Positions 16,537 through 23,761 of a stretch of 64,000 nucleotides of DNA are shown here, piece after piece. The number at the start of each line of letters is the position of its first letter. Within the stretch, counting starts at the first letter, position 1. The notes under the pieces are model-generated. The model saw only the letters and a program-made list of their open reading frames with translations, searched no databases and was not told where the DNA came from. The DNA is from Pseudorhizobium pelagicum (lineage in GTDB: Bacteria; Pseudomonadota; Alphaproteobacteria; Rhizobiales; Rhizobiaceae): assembly GCA_000722615.1 (NCBI GenBank), contig JOKI01000003.1, positions 120,891-184,890 on the forward strand, read 5' to 3'. The translations under genes and the position numbers were made by a program.

Positions 16537-17303
16537 AGCAGTCCTCCATCGATGATCATGGTTTGCGCCGTCATACCGGCTGCTGCCTCCGATGCAAGGA
16601 AGAGGCAGGGTCCGACGACATCCTCTGCGGTCAAGGTCCGCTTCAGGCACTGCCGCCCGACGATCTCCGCAATGCCCGTGTCCGTCAGCCACAGGCGCTT
16701 CTGACGCTCCGTCACGATCATGCCCGGCAGGATCGCGTTGACGCGGATGCCCTCGGGACCGAGCCGGCCGGCCAGGCTCTTCGTCAGTCCGACGATGCCG
16801 GCCTTGGCCGTCGCATAGGCCGGCAGGTCGCCCATGTTGAGCAGGTAGGAGATCGAGGAGAAATTGACGATGGAAGCGCCGGGCGCCTTGCGCAGGTGCG
16901 GCAGGGCTGCCTGCGAGGCAAAGAACATCTGCTTCAGGTTAATTGCCTGGCTTTCGTCCCAATAGGCTTCCGACACGGTGTCCACATCATGGCGATCGTC
17001 CCAGCCGGCATTGTTGACCAGCACCGAAAGCGATCCTGCCGCGCGGGCGGCTTCATCGACGGCGGCGCGTGTCTCTGCGACCTGCCGCAGATCGGCGTGC
17101 AGAAATGTGACGGGGTGGGGTGACGATCGGGACAGCTTTGCCGCGAGCTCTCGGCCCGGGTCGTCAGCGATGTCGATAAAGAAGACGCGGGCACCCTGTG
17201 CTGCGAACGCCGCCGTCAGCGCCGCGCCAATGCCCGTTGCACCGCCGGTGATCAGAACGCTCTTGCCGGCAAGGTCGGGATGCTGGACGACGACATCGGC
17301 CAA
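16533..17303 (-). CDS. SDR oxidoreductase, probable D-galactose 1-dehydrogenase
   Basis: Classical SDR of 256 residues with TGGATGIGAAL, NNAGWDDRHD, catalytic Ser in NFSSISYL and Tyr-x3-Lys in YATAKAG. NNAGWDDRHD and the NMGDLPAYATAKAG block resemble rhizobial SDR-type galactose dehydrogenases. These oxidise D-galactose to galactonolactone with NAD+, the first step of the De Ley-Doudoroff pathway. The TTG start has GGAGGGA just upstream. It leads the operon with dgoK and dgoA, which fits. L-fucose or L-arabinose dehydrogenase activity is an alternative in this family, so substrate confidence is moderate. Confidence 0.78.
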   Translation of the reverse strand: MADVVVQHPDLAGKSVLITGGATGIGAALTAAFAAQGARVFFIDIADDPGRELAAKLSRSSPHPVTFLHADLRQVAETRAAVDEAARAAGSLSVLVNNAGWDDRHDVDTVSEAYWDESQAINLKQMFFASQAALPHLRKAPGASIVNFSSISYLLNMGDLPAYATAKAGIVGLTKSLAGRLGPEGIRVNAILPGMIVTERQKRLWLTDTGIAEIVGRQCLKRTLTAEDVVGPCLFLASEAAAGMTAQTMIIDGGLL

Positions 17304-17406
17304 GGCTTTCCCTCCGGCATGCTGCAGCTGATCGATGTCGATGTTCTAAGCAGCCGCCGGCTGAAACACAAGAGATTGAGAGTGCTCAGGTGCTGCCGCA
17401 AAGGAA

Positions 17407-17431
17407 GCAGGCCGCTCTGCTGGCGGCCTGC
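17407..17431 (-). terminator. Hairpin downstream of the chemoreceptor gene
   Basis: Perfect 9-bp inverted repeat (17407-17415 and 17423-17431) about 15 bp after the chemoreceptor stop on the minus strand. The following minus-strand sequence is only moderately T-rich, so its strength as a terminator is uncertain. Confidence 0.5.
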
Positions 17432-17445
17432 TCGATCAGCGGGGG

Positions 17446-18957
17446 TCAGGCGGCAGTGCGTCGCCAGGCGGGAGCGGCGTGGCTCGCCTGCTGGGTTGTT
17501 GTGCCGGTGCGGAAGCGGCCAATCAGGGATGCCAGGCTGCCGCTGATCTGCGAGAGGTTTTGTGCCGAAGCATTGGTTTCCTCCATCAGAGCTGCGTTCT
17601 GCTGGGTCATCTGGTCCATGCTGCGAACGGCCGAGTTGATCTCGTCGATGCCGGCGGCCTGTTCCTGGGCCGATTTGGTGATGGAGTTGATGTTTTCGCT
17701 GATCGAGCCGACGCGCTGGCCGATTGCCGTCAGCGATTCGCCCGTCAGATTGACCAGTTCAACACCACGGCGAACGTCAGCGGACGATTTGTCGATGAGC
17801 TCCTTGATCTCCTTGGCGGCGGCGGCGGAACGCTGGGCGAGTTCGCGGACTTCCTGTGCCACGACCGCAAAGCCCTTGCCCTGTTCTCCGGCTCGTGCTG
17901 CCTCTACGCCGGCATTCAGCGCCAGCAGGTTCGTCTGGAAGGCAATCTCGTCGATGACACCGATGATCTGGGTCATCTTCTGCGACGAGCTTTCGATCTC
18001 ACCCATGGCAACGATGGCCTGTTTGACGACCTGGCCCGACTTTTCGGTTTCCTTGGCGGATTCCTGAACCACCGTCTGGACTTCGCGGGCCCGCAGTGCG
18101 GACTGGCTGGAGATGCTGGTGATCTGCTCGAGTGCCGCGGCACTCTCTTCGAGTGCGGAGGCCTGATGCTCTGTCCGTTTGGCCATATTGTCGGCGGCCG
18201 ATGCAATGCCACCCACTTCGGCACGAACCTGGTCGACGGAGTTGTGGATTTCCTGCATCGCCTCTTCAAGCGAGGCAACGGACGAGTTGAAATTCCGTTT
18301 GAGGCCTGCAAAGCTCGGTGCCAGTGCCTCTCGCAGCTCCGAGGTCAGATCACCCTCGGACAGTCTGGCAAGCGCAGTCTCAAGTGCCACCAAGGCGGTC
18401 TGCTGCTCCGCCTGCTCCGTCTGGCGCAGGGCTTCGACGCGGGCGCGTTCCCCTGCCAGGGATTCCAGGTAGACAGAGATGGCATAATCCATGTCGACCA
18501 GCGCAGCCTTGACGACCGCAGTGACGTCGTTGGCAACCTTCTCCGCCTTCCGGCCGTGAAGAAAGCCTTTGAGTTCATCCCTGATGATGGCGCGCATGAT
18601 CCCGTCGAGAATGAGCGCATAGCCGCCTATATACCAGCGCGGCTCAAGCCCGATCCGGGCATGCACCTGACCAACGGTCGTGACGCCATCGACGTAATCC
18701 TCCTGATATTTGCCAGAGGCAATCATCTCCCAGTGTGCAGCCTGCCGGCTCTTGGCGTGTTGGATATGCGCCTGGTTGGAGAAGAACTTGGATGTCAGGG
18801 GATGACGGGAGGCCTTGGCGTAGAAGACGTCGAGAGCCGCGCCGATCGAAGACGCGATGATGGGCTGAATGGCGCTCAGGCTGCGGCGCTGGTCGGCGTC
18901 GAGGCCTACAAATTCCAGCCGGTCCTGGAGGTCTGCGATCTTCGATTTTTGGTTCAT
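17446..18957 (-). CDS. Globin-coupled soluble chemoreceptor (methyl-accepting protein)
   Basis: 503 residues, no membrane segments or signal peptide, so cytoplasmic. Residues ~10-165 form a protoglobin/globin-sensor domain with candidate proximal haem ligand H99 in [19 protein letters not shown]. There is a linker of about 100 residues, then a long coiled-coil signalling domain with the tip [20 protein letters not shown]. It should sense O2 or another gas through haem and signal to CheA/CheW (HemAT-type aerotaxis; rhizobial Icp proteins are comparable). There is no C-terminal CheR-tethering pentapeptide. ATG with a weak SD. A monocistronic layout is likely. A tandem AT-rich repeat lies about 50 bp upstream. 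Confidence 0.9.
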   Translation of the reverse strand: MNQKSKIADLQDRLEFVGLDADQRRSLSAIQPIIASSIGAALDVFYAKASRHPLTSKFFSNQAHIQHAKSRQAAHWEMIASGKYQEDYVDGVTTVGQVHARIGLEPRWYIGGYALILDGIMRAIIRDELKGFLHGRKAEKVANDVTAVVKAALVDMDYAISVYLESLAGERARVEALRQTEQAEQQTALVALETALARLSEGDLTSELREALAPSFAGLKRNFNSSVASLEEAMQEIHNSVDQVRAEVGGIASAADNMAKRTEHQASALEESAAALEQITSISSQSALRAREVQTVVQESAKETEKSGQVVKQAIVAMGEIESSSQKMTQIIGVIDEIAFQTNLLALNAGVEAARAGEQGKGFAVVAQEVRELAQRSAAAAKEIKELIDKSSADVRRGVELVNLTGESLTAIGQRVGSISENINSITKSAQEQAAGIDEINSAVRSMDQMTQQNAALMEETNASAQNLSQISGSLASLIGRFRTGTTTQQASHAAPAWRRTAA

Positions 18958-19003
18958 GACTGCTCCTGTGGATGCGCCGGAAAAGCCCGGCGGATCTGTG
19001 TTT

Positions 19004-19026
19004 GGTTATATAATTCGGTTATATAA
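19004..19026. repeat. Direct repeat GGTTATATAA upstream of the chemoreceptor
   Basis: Two identical 10-mers (19004-19013 and 19017-19026) with a 13-bp period, in otherwise GC-rich DNA. They lie 47-69 bp before the chemoreceptor start and could contain its promoter or an activator site. On the minus strand each copy contains TTATATAACC. No known binding consensus is recognised. Confidence 0.4.
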
Positions 19027-19244
19027 AAGGTAGCCACGGGAGCTTAACTTCGCATTAGCACTGTCTTTAATTTATCCGCTGCATAAACTTATAGTTGCAG
19101 GTAACATTTCATTAGGAAATCGTGATTTTCCTCACTGCTTTGAATTTGGCATATGTCAATTCGGCGATGGTTTAGGGTTTTGTGAAGACCCCCGCGACAC
19201 ACTGGGCACTCCTTTGTTGATTCGGTTCCTGTTCGCGAGTTCTC

Positions 19245-19487
19245 ATGACCCTTGTCCAGTTCCCCACCCACCGCCGCAGCGGCGACATCAGACGTTGTGC
19301 ACTGATACTGCGAGACCTTCACGGCAACGAAGCGAACTGTTTCTGGCGAGAAGAGATGAAGAAGCTTGCGGCGTCGTTGCGTCGTATCGGCGTCGACGAA
19401 GCGCAAATCTCCGAGCAGGCCAGGCAGTTCATGGACGCGGTGCAGATGGAACTGCAGTCCTTCCATGCCAGCGAATCTGCCGGCTGA
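19245..19487 (+). CDS. Small protein resembling rhizobial DUF6074 family
   Basis: 80 residues, charged and helical, no signal peptide. The order of blocks (VQFPTHRRSGDIRRCA, a central FWREEMKKLAASLRRIG, then ISEQARQFMDAVQMEL) resembles the small DUF6074 proteins common in Rhizobiales, whose function is unknown. Codon use is typical of the neighbourhood. No strong SD is visible before the ATG; the leader is T/G-rich. It stands alone between the divergent chemoreceptor and the convergent DUF2934 gene. The family call is from memory of the pattern, so moderate confidence. Confidence 0.55.
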   Translation: MTLVQFPTHRRSGDIRRCALILRDLHGNEANCFWREEMKKLAASLRRIGVDEAQISEQARQFMDAVQMELQSFHASESAG

Positions 19488-19528
19488 GCAGCCGGTTATC
19501 GTGAGTGACCTACCTGGCCGAAATCAAA

Positions 19529-19555
19529 ACGCCGCCGTTCATTGAACAGCGGCGT
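19529..19555 (-). terminator. Hairpin terminator, minus strand (possibly bidirectional)
   Basis: 13-base inverted repeat with one mismatch (arms 19529-19541 and 19543-19555). Read on the minus strand it is followed by a T-run (AAAA on the plus strand at 19526-19529), as expected for terminating the DUF2934 gene. It also lies downstream of the plus-strand small gene. Confidence 0.65.
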
Positions 19556-19602
19556 CATCCTTCCGGCTTGTTCCGGCTTGAAGCTGCATCGTGCAGGACA
19601 GT

Positions 19603-19836
19603 TTAATCCGGGCTGCCGAAGCGCGCCTTGGTGATGTCCATGTTGGTCGCGGCTCCGTCTTTGTCATCGCCTTCATTGAACTGCCTGGACGCCTGCTCGT
19701 TCACCTCTTGCACGTCTGGCTCACCCAGTTCCTGTCGGGCGCGATGCCAGTGGGCCATATCATCGCCCTCGCGCCTGCCTTCGCTCTCCCAGATTTCATG
19801 CGCCCGCTCCCGGATGCGCTGTTCCTTGTCGTCCAT
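19603..19836 (-). CDS. DUF2934 domain protein
   Basis: 77 residues, strongly charged. The N-terminal half, RIRERAHEIWESEGRREGDD followed by MAHWHRARQEL, is the DUF2934 motif found in many rhizobial small proteins of unknown role. The second half is an acidic/Asn-rich tail. GAGGAG lies 8 bases before the ATG selected; the frame is open upstream but without a better signal. It is 75 bp from the AI-2E transporter gene, same strand. No function can be assigned beyond the domain. Confidence 0.8.
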   Translation of the reverse strand: MDDKEQRIRERAHEIWESEGRREGDDMAHWHRARQELGEPDVQEVNEQASRQFNEGDDKDGAATNMDITKARFGSPD

Positions 19837-19911
19837 AGCGGCTCTCCTCGTTCCGTGTGAAGACCTCATATGGACGGCGAACATCTTTTCGCCGACAAGG
19901 TTCCGGGCAGC

Positions 19912-21036
19912 CTACGTTTGATTGTCGTGCAAGGGCTTTTCAGCGAGGCGTTCCTCGGTCAGGACACCCCAGGCTGAGATGAACAGTGCCGCAATCAGCG
20001 GGCCGATGACAAAGCCATTGATGCCGATCAGCGATATCCCGCCAATGGTGGAAATCAGCACGACATAATCGGGCAGCTTCACCTCCTTGCCGACAAGCGG
20101 TGGCCGCAGCAGGTTGTCGACGAGGCCGATCGCGAGGACACCGACCGCCGTGAGGATCGCGGCCTTGATCCAGAAGCCTGCAAGGGCAAGATAGATTGCG
20201 GTCGGAACCCAGATCAAGGCGGCGCCGACAGCCGGCAGCAGCGAGAGGAAGCTCATCACAACGCCCCAAAGCAGCGCGGGCTGCACGCCCAGCGCCCAGA
20301 ACGTGATGCCGCCAATGGTTCCCTGAATGATCGCGATGATGACGTTGCCGCGGACCGTCGCCCGAACCACGGAGGTAAACTTCGCCATGAACTTGCTCGT
20401 ATGCCCGCTGCTGAGCGGGGTCGAGCGCCTGATCATCCTCGCCAGGGATCGACCGTCGCGAAAGAGGAAGAACAGCAGATACAGCATCACGCCGAAGGCG
20501 ATGAAAAACTGCACGGTGTTCTGCCCGAAACTCAGCGCCCGGCCGGCAAAGAAGCTGCCGCCGCTCATGACGGCGCCGGAAAATCTTTCCTGCAGTTCCT
20601 GGAAGCCGGTGAGTTCGAGGGCATCAATGCGCGTCTGGATGAACAGCGGAAGCGCCTGCTGCATCTGGGTCAGGATCTGCCGGATATCGATCTGGCCGCT
20701 GTTGATGCGCTGGTAGACTTCATTTCCCTGCTGGACCAGCAAGGTCAGGATGATGAGCCCCGGGACAATCACGAGGCAAAGGCAGACGAGCACCGAGAGA
20801 GCCGCGGCGGCATTGGAGCGTCCCTTCAGGGCCTGCTCGATCCTGACGTGGAGCGGGAAGAACAGGATCGCCAGCACCAGGCCCCAGAAGATCGCCGAAT
20901 AGAACGGCATGATCACCGCGACGAAGGCAATCGTCACCAGAACCAGAAGCACATAGAAACTGACACGCTCGACAACCATGCGACCCAACCTCACGCTGCG
21001 CTGGCGCAACCTTGCAGATGTCTGTCCTGCCGTCAT
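19912..21036 (-). CDS. AI-2E family (PerM/TqsA-type) membrane transporter
   Basis: 374 residues with about eight membrane segments: two pairs near the N-terminus, a periplasmic or cytosolic helical region (~110-165), then the conserved C-terminal core. Family blocks visible are FLFRDGRSLARMIRRSTPLS, VRATVRGNVIIAIIQG and the PTAIYLALAGFWIKAAIL region leading to LVDNLLRPPLVG. The superfamily includes AI-2 exporters, but most members have no proven substrate and some act as Na+/H+ antiporters. There is no clear SD before the first ATG. It stands alone upstream of the DUF2934 gene on the same strand. Confidence 0.88.
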   Translation of the reverse strand: MTAGQTSARLRQRSVRLGRMVVERVSFYVLLVLVTIAFVAVIMPFYSAIFWGLVLAILFFPLHVRIEQALKGRSNAAAALSVLVCLCLVIVPGLIILTLLVQQGNEVYQRINSGQIDIRQILTQMQQALPLFIQTRIDALELTGFQELQERFSGAVMSGGSFFAGRALSFGQNTVQFFIAFGVMLYLLFFLFRDGRSLARMIRRSTPLSSGHTSKFMAKFTSVVRATVRGNVIIAIIQGTIGGITFWALGVQPALLWGVVMSFLSLLPAVGAALIWVPTAIYLALAGFWIKAAILTAVGVLAIGLVDNLLRPPLVGKEVKLPDYVVLISTIGGISLIGINGFVIGPLIAALFISAWGVLTEERLAEKPLHDNQT

Positions 21037-21177
21037 CGAAAATCTTGCAGCAAGAGCCTTTCGACATTCTTGGCCCGAACAATGTTCTGGCCGCTAAAGG
21101 GTGCCGGCTTCAAATCCCGATTGTGGGGACCGTCGAGATTTCCCGGAGGAAAGGTTAGAGGGTACATCAGGAACAGA

Positions 21178-21200
21178 AGAACCGCCTTTACGGCGGTTCT
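21178..21200 (-). terminator. Hairpin downstream of minE
   Basis: 9-bp perfect stem (21178-21186 and 21192-21200) with a 5-base loop, 28 bp after the minE stop. The T-tract on the minus strand is short, so it may be a weak or Rho-assisted terminator for minCDE. Confidence 0.6.
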
Positions 21201-21227
21201 CGTGATTCAGCGATAGAAACAGTTGTA

Positions 21228-21488
21228 TCAGGCCGCCTTCATGGCGTTGGGCAGGGGGATCTCGACTTCGATCTCCAGGATCGAGACGTGCTCGTCGCGA
21301 TCCATCGTCACCTGTACCCGATCAGCGTCGACCTGCACGTGCTTGGCTATGACCGCCAGGATTTCCTCGCGCAGGATGGCAACCAGGTCAGACCCTATTG
21401 ACGCTCTCTCGTGGGCAAGAAGTACCTGCAGCCGTTCGCGCGCCATGGGGGCGGAACTCGTCCTGCGGAAAAGGCCGAAGATGCTCAT
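21228..21488 (-). CDS. minE: Cell division topological specificity factor MinE
   Basis: 86 residues, normal length. The N-terminal [20 protein letters not shown] membrane-targeting and MinD-binding segment ([13 protein letters not shown]) is followed by the dimeric topological domain ending [11 protein letters not shown]. It stimulates MinD ATPase, creating the pole-to-pole oscillation that confines MinC. The start overlaps the minD stop by 4 bp. It is the last gene of minCDE. In Rhizobiaceae these genes are usually on a secondary replicon and are dispensable for growth, from general knowledge. Confidence 0.97.
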   Translation of the reverse strand: MSIFGLFRRTSSAPMARERLQVLLAHERASIGSDLVAILREEILAVIAKHVQVDADRVQVTMDRDEHVSILEIEVEIPLPNAMKAA

Positions 21489-22300
21489 GCTGCCTTCCTT
21501 CCGAAGATCTTGCCAAGAAGGCCGCGCTTCTCTCCGGGGATGACAATCGGCACGGTTTCACCTGCGAGCCGGCGAGCGGCATCGAAGTAGGCCATGGCCG
21601 GGGCGCTGCGGGCATCGGCCAGGGTGACCGGTGCGCCGACGTTGGATGCTTTCAGCACGTCCATGCTTTCCGGGATGATCCCGAGCAGAGGGATGGAAAG
21701 GATATCGAGAACGTCCTCCACCTTCAGCATGTCGCCGCGCTCGGCGCGGTTGGCGTCGTAGCGGGTCAGCAGAAGGTGCTTCTCCATGCGCTCGCCGTTT
21801 TCCGCCTTCAACGTCTTGGAATCCAGCATGCCGATGATACGGTCGGAATCGCGAACCGAAGAGACTTCGGGATTGGTGACGACCACCGCCATGTCCGCGT
21901 GACGCATCGCCAGCGTTGCACCGCGCTCGATGCCGGCCGGGCTATCGCAGATAATCCAGTCGAAGTACTTCTTCAGCTCGCCGATGATGCGCTCGACGCC
22001 TTCGGGTGTCAGGCTGTCCTTGTCGCGGGTCTGCGAGGCTGCCAGCAAGAACAGGGTTTCCAGCCGCTTGTCGCGGATCAGGGCCTGAGGCAGCTTCGCG
22101 TCACCCTGGATGACGTTGACCATGTCATAGACCACGCGCCGTTCGGCACCCATGACGAGGTCGAGATTTCTCAAGCCGACGTCAAAATCGACGACGACCA
22201 CCTTTTCGTTCCTCTGCGCAAGGGCTGCACCCAGTGCAGCCGTCGACGTCGTTTTGCCAACCCCGCCCTTGCCGGAAGTAACTACGATGACCTTCCCCAT
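21485..22300 (-). CDS. minD: Septum site-determining ATPase MinD
   Basis: 271 residues. Deviant Walker [17 protein letters not shown] at the N-terminus, [20 protein letters not shown] (switch I/A' region), Walker [15 protein letters not shown], and a C-terminal amphipathic membrane-targeting helix ending [11 protein letters not shown]. It binds the inner membrane in the ATP state, recruits MinC, and is released by MinE. It follows minC by 33 bp and overlaps minE. All catalytic lysines are intact. Confidence 0.97.
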   Translation of the reverse strand: MGKVIVVTSGKGGVGKTTSTAALGAALAQRNEKVVVVDFDVGLRNLDLVMGAERRVVYDMVNVIQGDAKLPQALIRDKRLETLFLLAASQTRDKDSLTPEGVERIIGELKKYFDWIICDSPAGIERGATLAMRHADMAVVVTNPEVSSVRDSDRIIGMLDSKTLKAENGERMEKHLLLTRYDANRAERGDMLKVEDVLDILSIPLLGIIPESMDVLKASNVGAPVTLADARSAPAMAYFDAARRLAGETVPIVIPGEKRGLLGKIFGRKAA

Positions 22301-22333
22301 ACTGCTCTCCTGTTTTTTCCTGGCCGCCCCGGC

Positions 22334-23089
22334 TCAGCTAATTGTTTCGGCCATCATCACGTCGCCTTCGAGCCAGAGCTGGACGGGTTGTCCGCGAAGG
22401 CTCGGCGCCATGTCTTCCGCCATCTGATAGATTCCGTCGATTGCCAGCAACTCCGCCTCAAGCTTGCGGCAGAAGATGCGTGCCGAAGCATTGCCAACCG
22501 ATCCGGCCATGACCCGTCCGCGCAGCGCTCCATAGATATGCACGGATCCGCCGGCGATGATTTCGGCACCCGATGCCACCGATCCGACCACCGTCACGTC
22601 GCCCTCCGGAAAAATGACCGACTGGCCGGAGCGTACGGGCTCGTGGATGACGATCGACTGCATCGGAGCCCGCGTTTCGGCGGATGCCGACTTTGGCTGC
22701 GGCGCCGGCTGTGCTGCGGATGGTTCCGTCGATGGCTGCTCGAAATCCGCAACCGGCCGTCCGCCCTTCAGGATCGGCGGCATGCCCGGGCTCAGCATCG
22801 AAGGCCTGGCGCCCTCGATCCCCATGATGCTGACATTGCGCTGCACAAGACCTGCGATCAGGTCGGTCAGTTGCGCCCGGTCGATGTCCAGGTCGGTAAC
22901 ATCCAGGACCACGGGACGTCCCAGGAAGAAGCCGGCGGAGCGGGCAGCCAGATCGTCCAGCCTGACCAGCCACTCATCAAGTGGCAGGTCGGGAGACAGG
23001 ACGACCGCCAGAAACGAGCGGCCTTTGATGCGGATGGAGCGAGCGTCTGTTAGCACTTTGGTGATCTTGGTTAATGGTGTGTTGACCAT
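22334..23089 (-). CDS. minC: Septum site-determining protein MinC
   Basis: About 251 residues. The N-terminal domain (RIKGRSFLAVVLSPDLPLDE onward) is followed by a Pro/Ala/Gln linker (~115-150). The C-terminal beta-helix has GDVTVVGSVASGAEIIAGGS, YGALRGRVMAG and ARIFCRKLEAELLAIDG, the MinD-binding and FtsZ-inhibiting part. The start is uncertain: an ATG (MVNTPLTK) is used here. The frame continues to an in-frame GTG 18 codons upstream, which would place a CtrA-type box inside the coding region. Neither start has a good SD. It is the first gene of minCDE. Confidence 0.93.
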   Translation of the reverse strand: MVNTPLTKITKVLTDARSIRIKGRSFLAVVLSPDLPLDEWLVRLDDLAARSAGFFLGRPVVLDVTDLDIDRAQLTDLIAGLVQRNVSIMGIEGARPSMLSPGMPPILKGGRPVADFEQPSTEPSAAQPAPQPKSASAETRAPMQSIVIHEPVRSGQSVIFPEGDVTVVGSVASGAEIIAGGSVHIYGALRGRVMAGSVGNASARIFCRKLEAELLAIDGIYQMAEDMAPSLRGQPVQLWLEGDVMMAETIS

Positions 23090-23106
23090 GTCTACGGGCG
23101 ATTTGG

Positions 23107-23121
23107 TTAACAAAAGGTTAA
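23107..23121. promoter_or_regulatory. CtrA-type box TTAA-N7-TTAA upstream of minC
   Basis: Two TTAA half-sites (23107-23110 and 23118-23121) separated by exactly seven bases, each within GGTTAAC, 18 bp before the minC ATG. A third GGTTAAC (23135-23141) and a GGTTAA further in (from 23069) flank it. This is the full consensus of the alphaproteobacterial cell-cycle regulator CtrA. Confidence 0.6.
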
Positions 23122-23225
23122 CGTCTTCGCTGCCGGTTAACACTACGCACGACCTTGACCATGGCGGATGTCAGCAGTGCCCAGAAAGCCACATCGCGCC
23201 GGTGAAACGGCTACCGATCCGCCGT

Positions 23226-23750
23226 CTAGTCGGTCTGGCAGGCGATGCGGAGGGCCGCATCATCGGGTTCGAGTTGCAGCCATTGTGCGCCAACAATCGC
23301 CCCGTCCTCTGCGACGGAGATGTCGGAGCCGATCAGATCTGCGCGTCTGTTGCTGTTGCAGTCGTAGATGACCCTGACCCGCGCCGACGGCTGCCAGCGT
23401 GCCGTAAGGATGAGGTCCACCATCACCTGGCCGGGCTGATCTGGATGACGTTGCGCGGTTCGGGTGTCGACCGCAGACAAACGGTTGGCGACGGGGCGGT
23501 AGTACGACCAAGGGCGCCAGAAGGCGCGGTCCTCGTTGTGCCAGGCGACGACCACGCCCTCCGGCATGGCCCGCGTGATCCGCGACAGCCAGCTGTATTC
23601 GCTCCACAGGGCATAGGAGAGCATGCCCAGTCCGGCTGCGGCAGGCACGATCCACTTCGGCAGGCGGCCGCGGCTTGCCCACCGCAGTGACATCGCGACG
23701 CCCGCGATTGCGACACCGGCCACGACGGCAGCGATCAACTCGAACAGCAT
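23226..23750 (-). CDS. Conserved hypothetical membrane-anchored protein
   Basis: 174 residues, not recognised. Two hydrophobic segments at the N-terminus (LIAAVVAGVAIAGVAMSL and WIVPAAAGLGMLSYALW) are followed by a soluble, probably periplasmic domain. That domain is rich in Trp/Arg with RAFWRPWSYYRPVANRLSAV, VIYDCNSNRRADL and a C-terminal Cys. AGGAAA precedes the ATG. It begins 11 bp after the DUF294 gene, same strand, so it is probably the last gene of the symporter operon. The two cysteines (DCNSN and IACQTD) could form a disulfide. Function unknown. Confidence 0.75.
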   Translation of the reverse strand: MLFELIAAVVAGVAIAGVAMSLRWASRGRLPKWIVPAAAGLGMLSYALWSEYSWLSRITRAMPEGVVVAWHNEDRAFWRPWSYYRPVANRLSAVDTRTAQRHPDQPGQVMVDLILTARWQPSARVRVIYDCNSNRRADLIGSDISVAEDGAIVGAQWLQLEPDDAALRIACQTD

Positions 23751-23761
23751 GAAATTTCCTC

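Noticed and set aside
17479..19026. 515-codon open frame opposite the chemoreceptor
   Set aside because: Mirror of the MCP coding strand; the chemoreceptor has clear globin and signalling domains and the opposite frame has none.
21106..21118. GGCTTCAAATCCC resembling a tRNA T-loop
   Set aside because: No matching acceptor, D or anticodon stems could be built around it.
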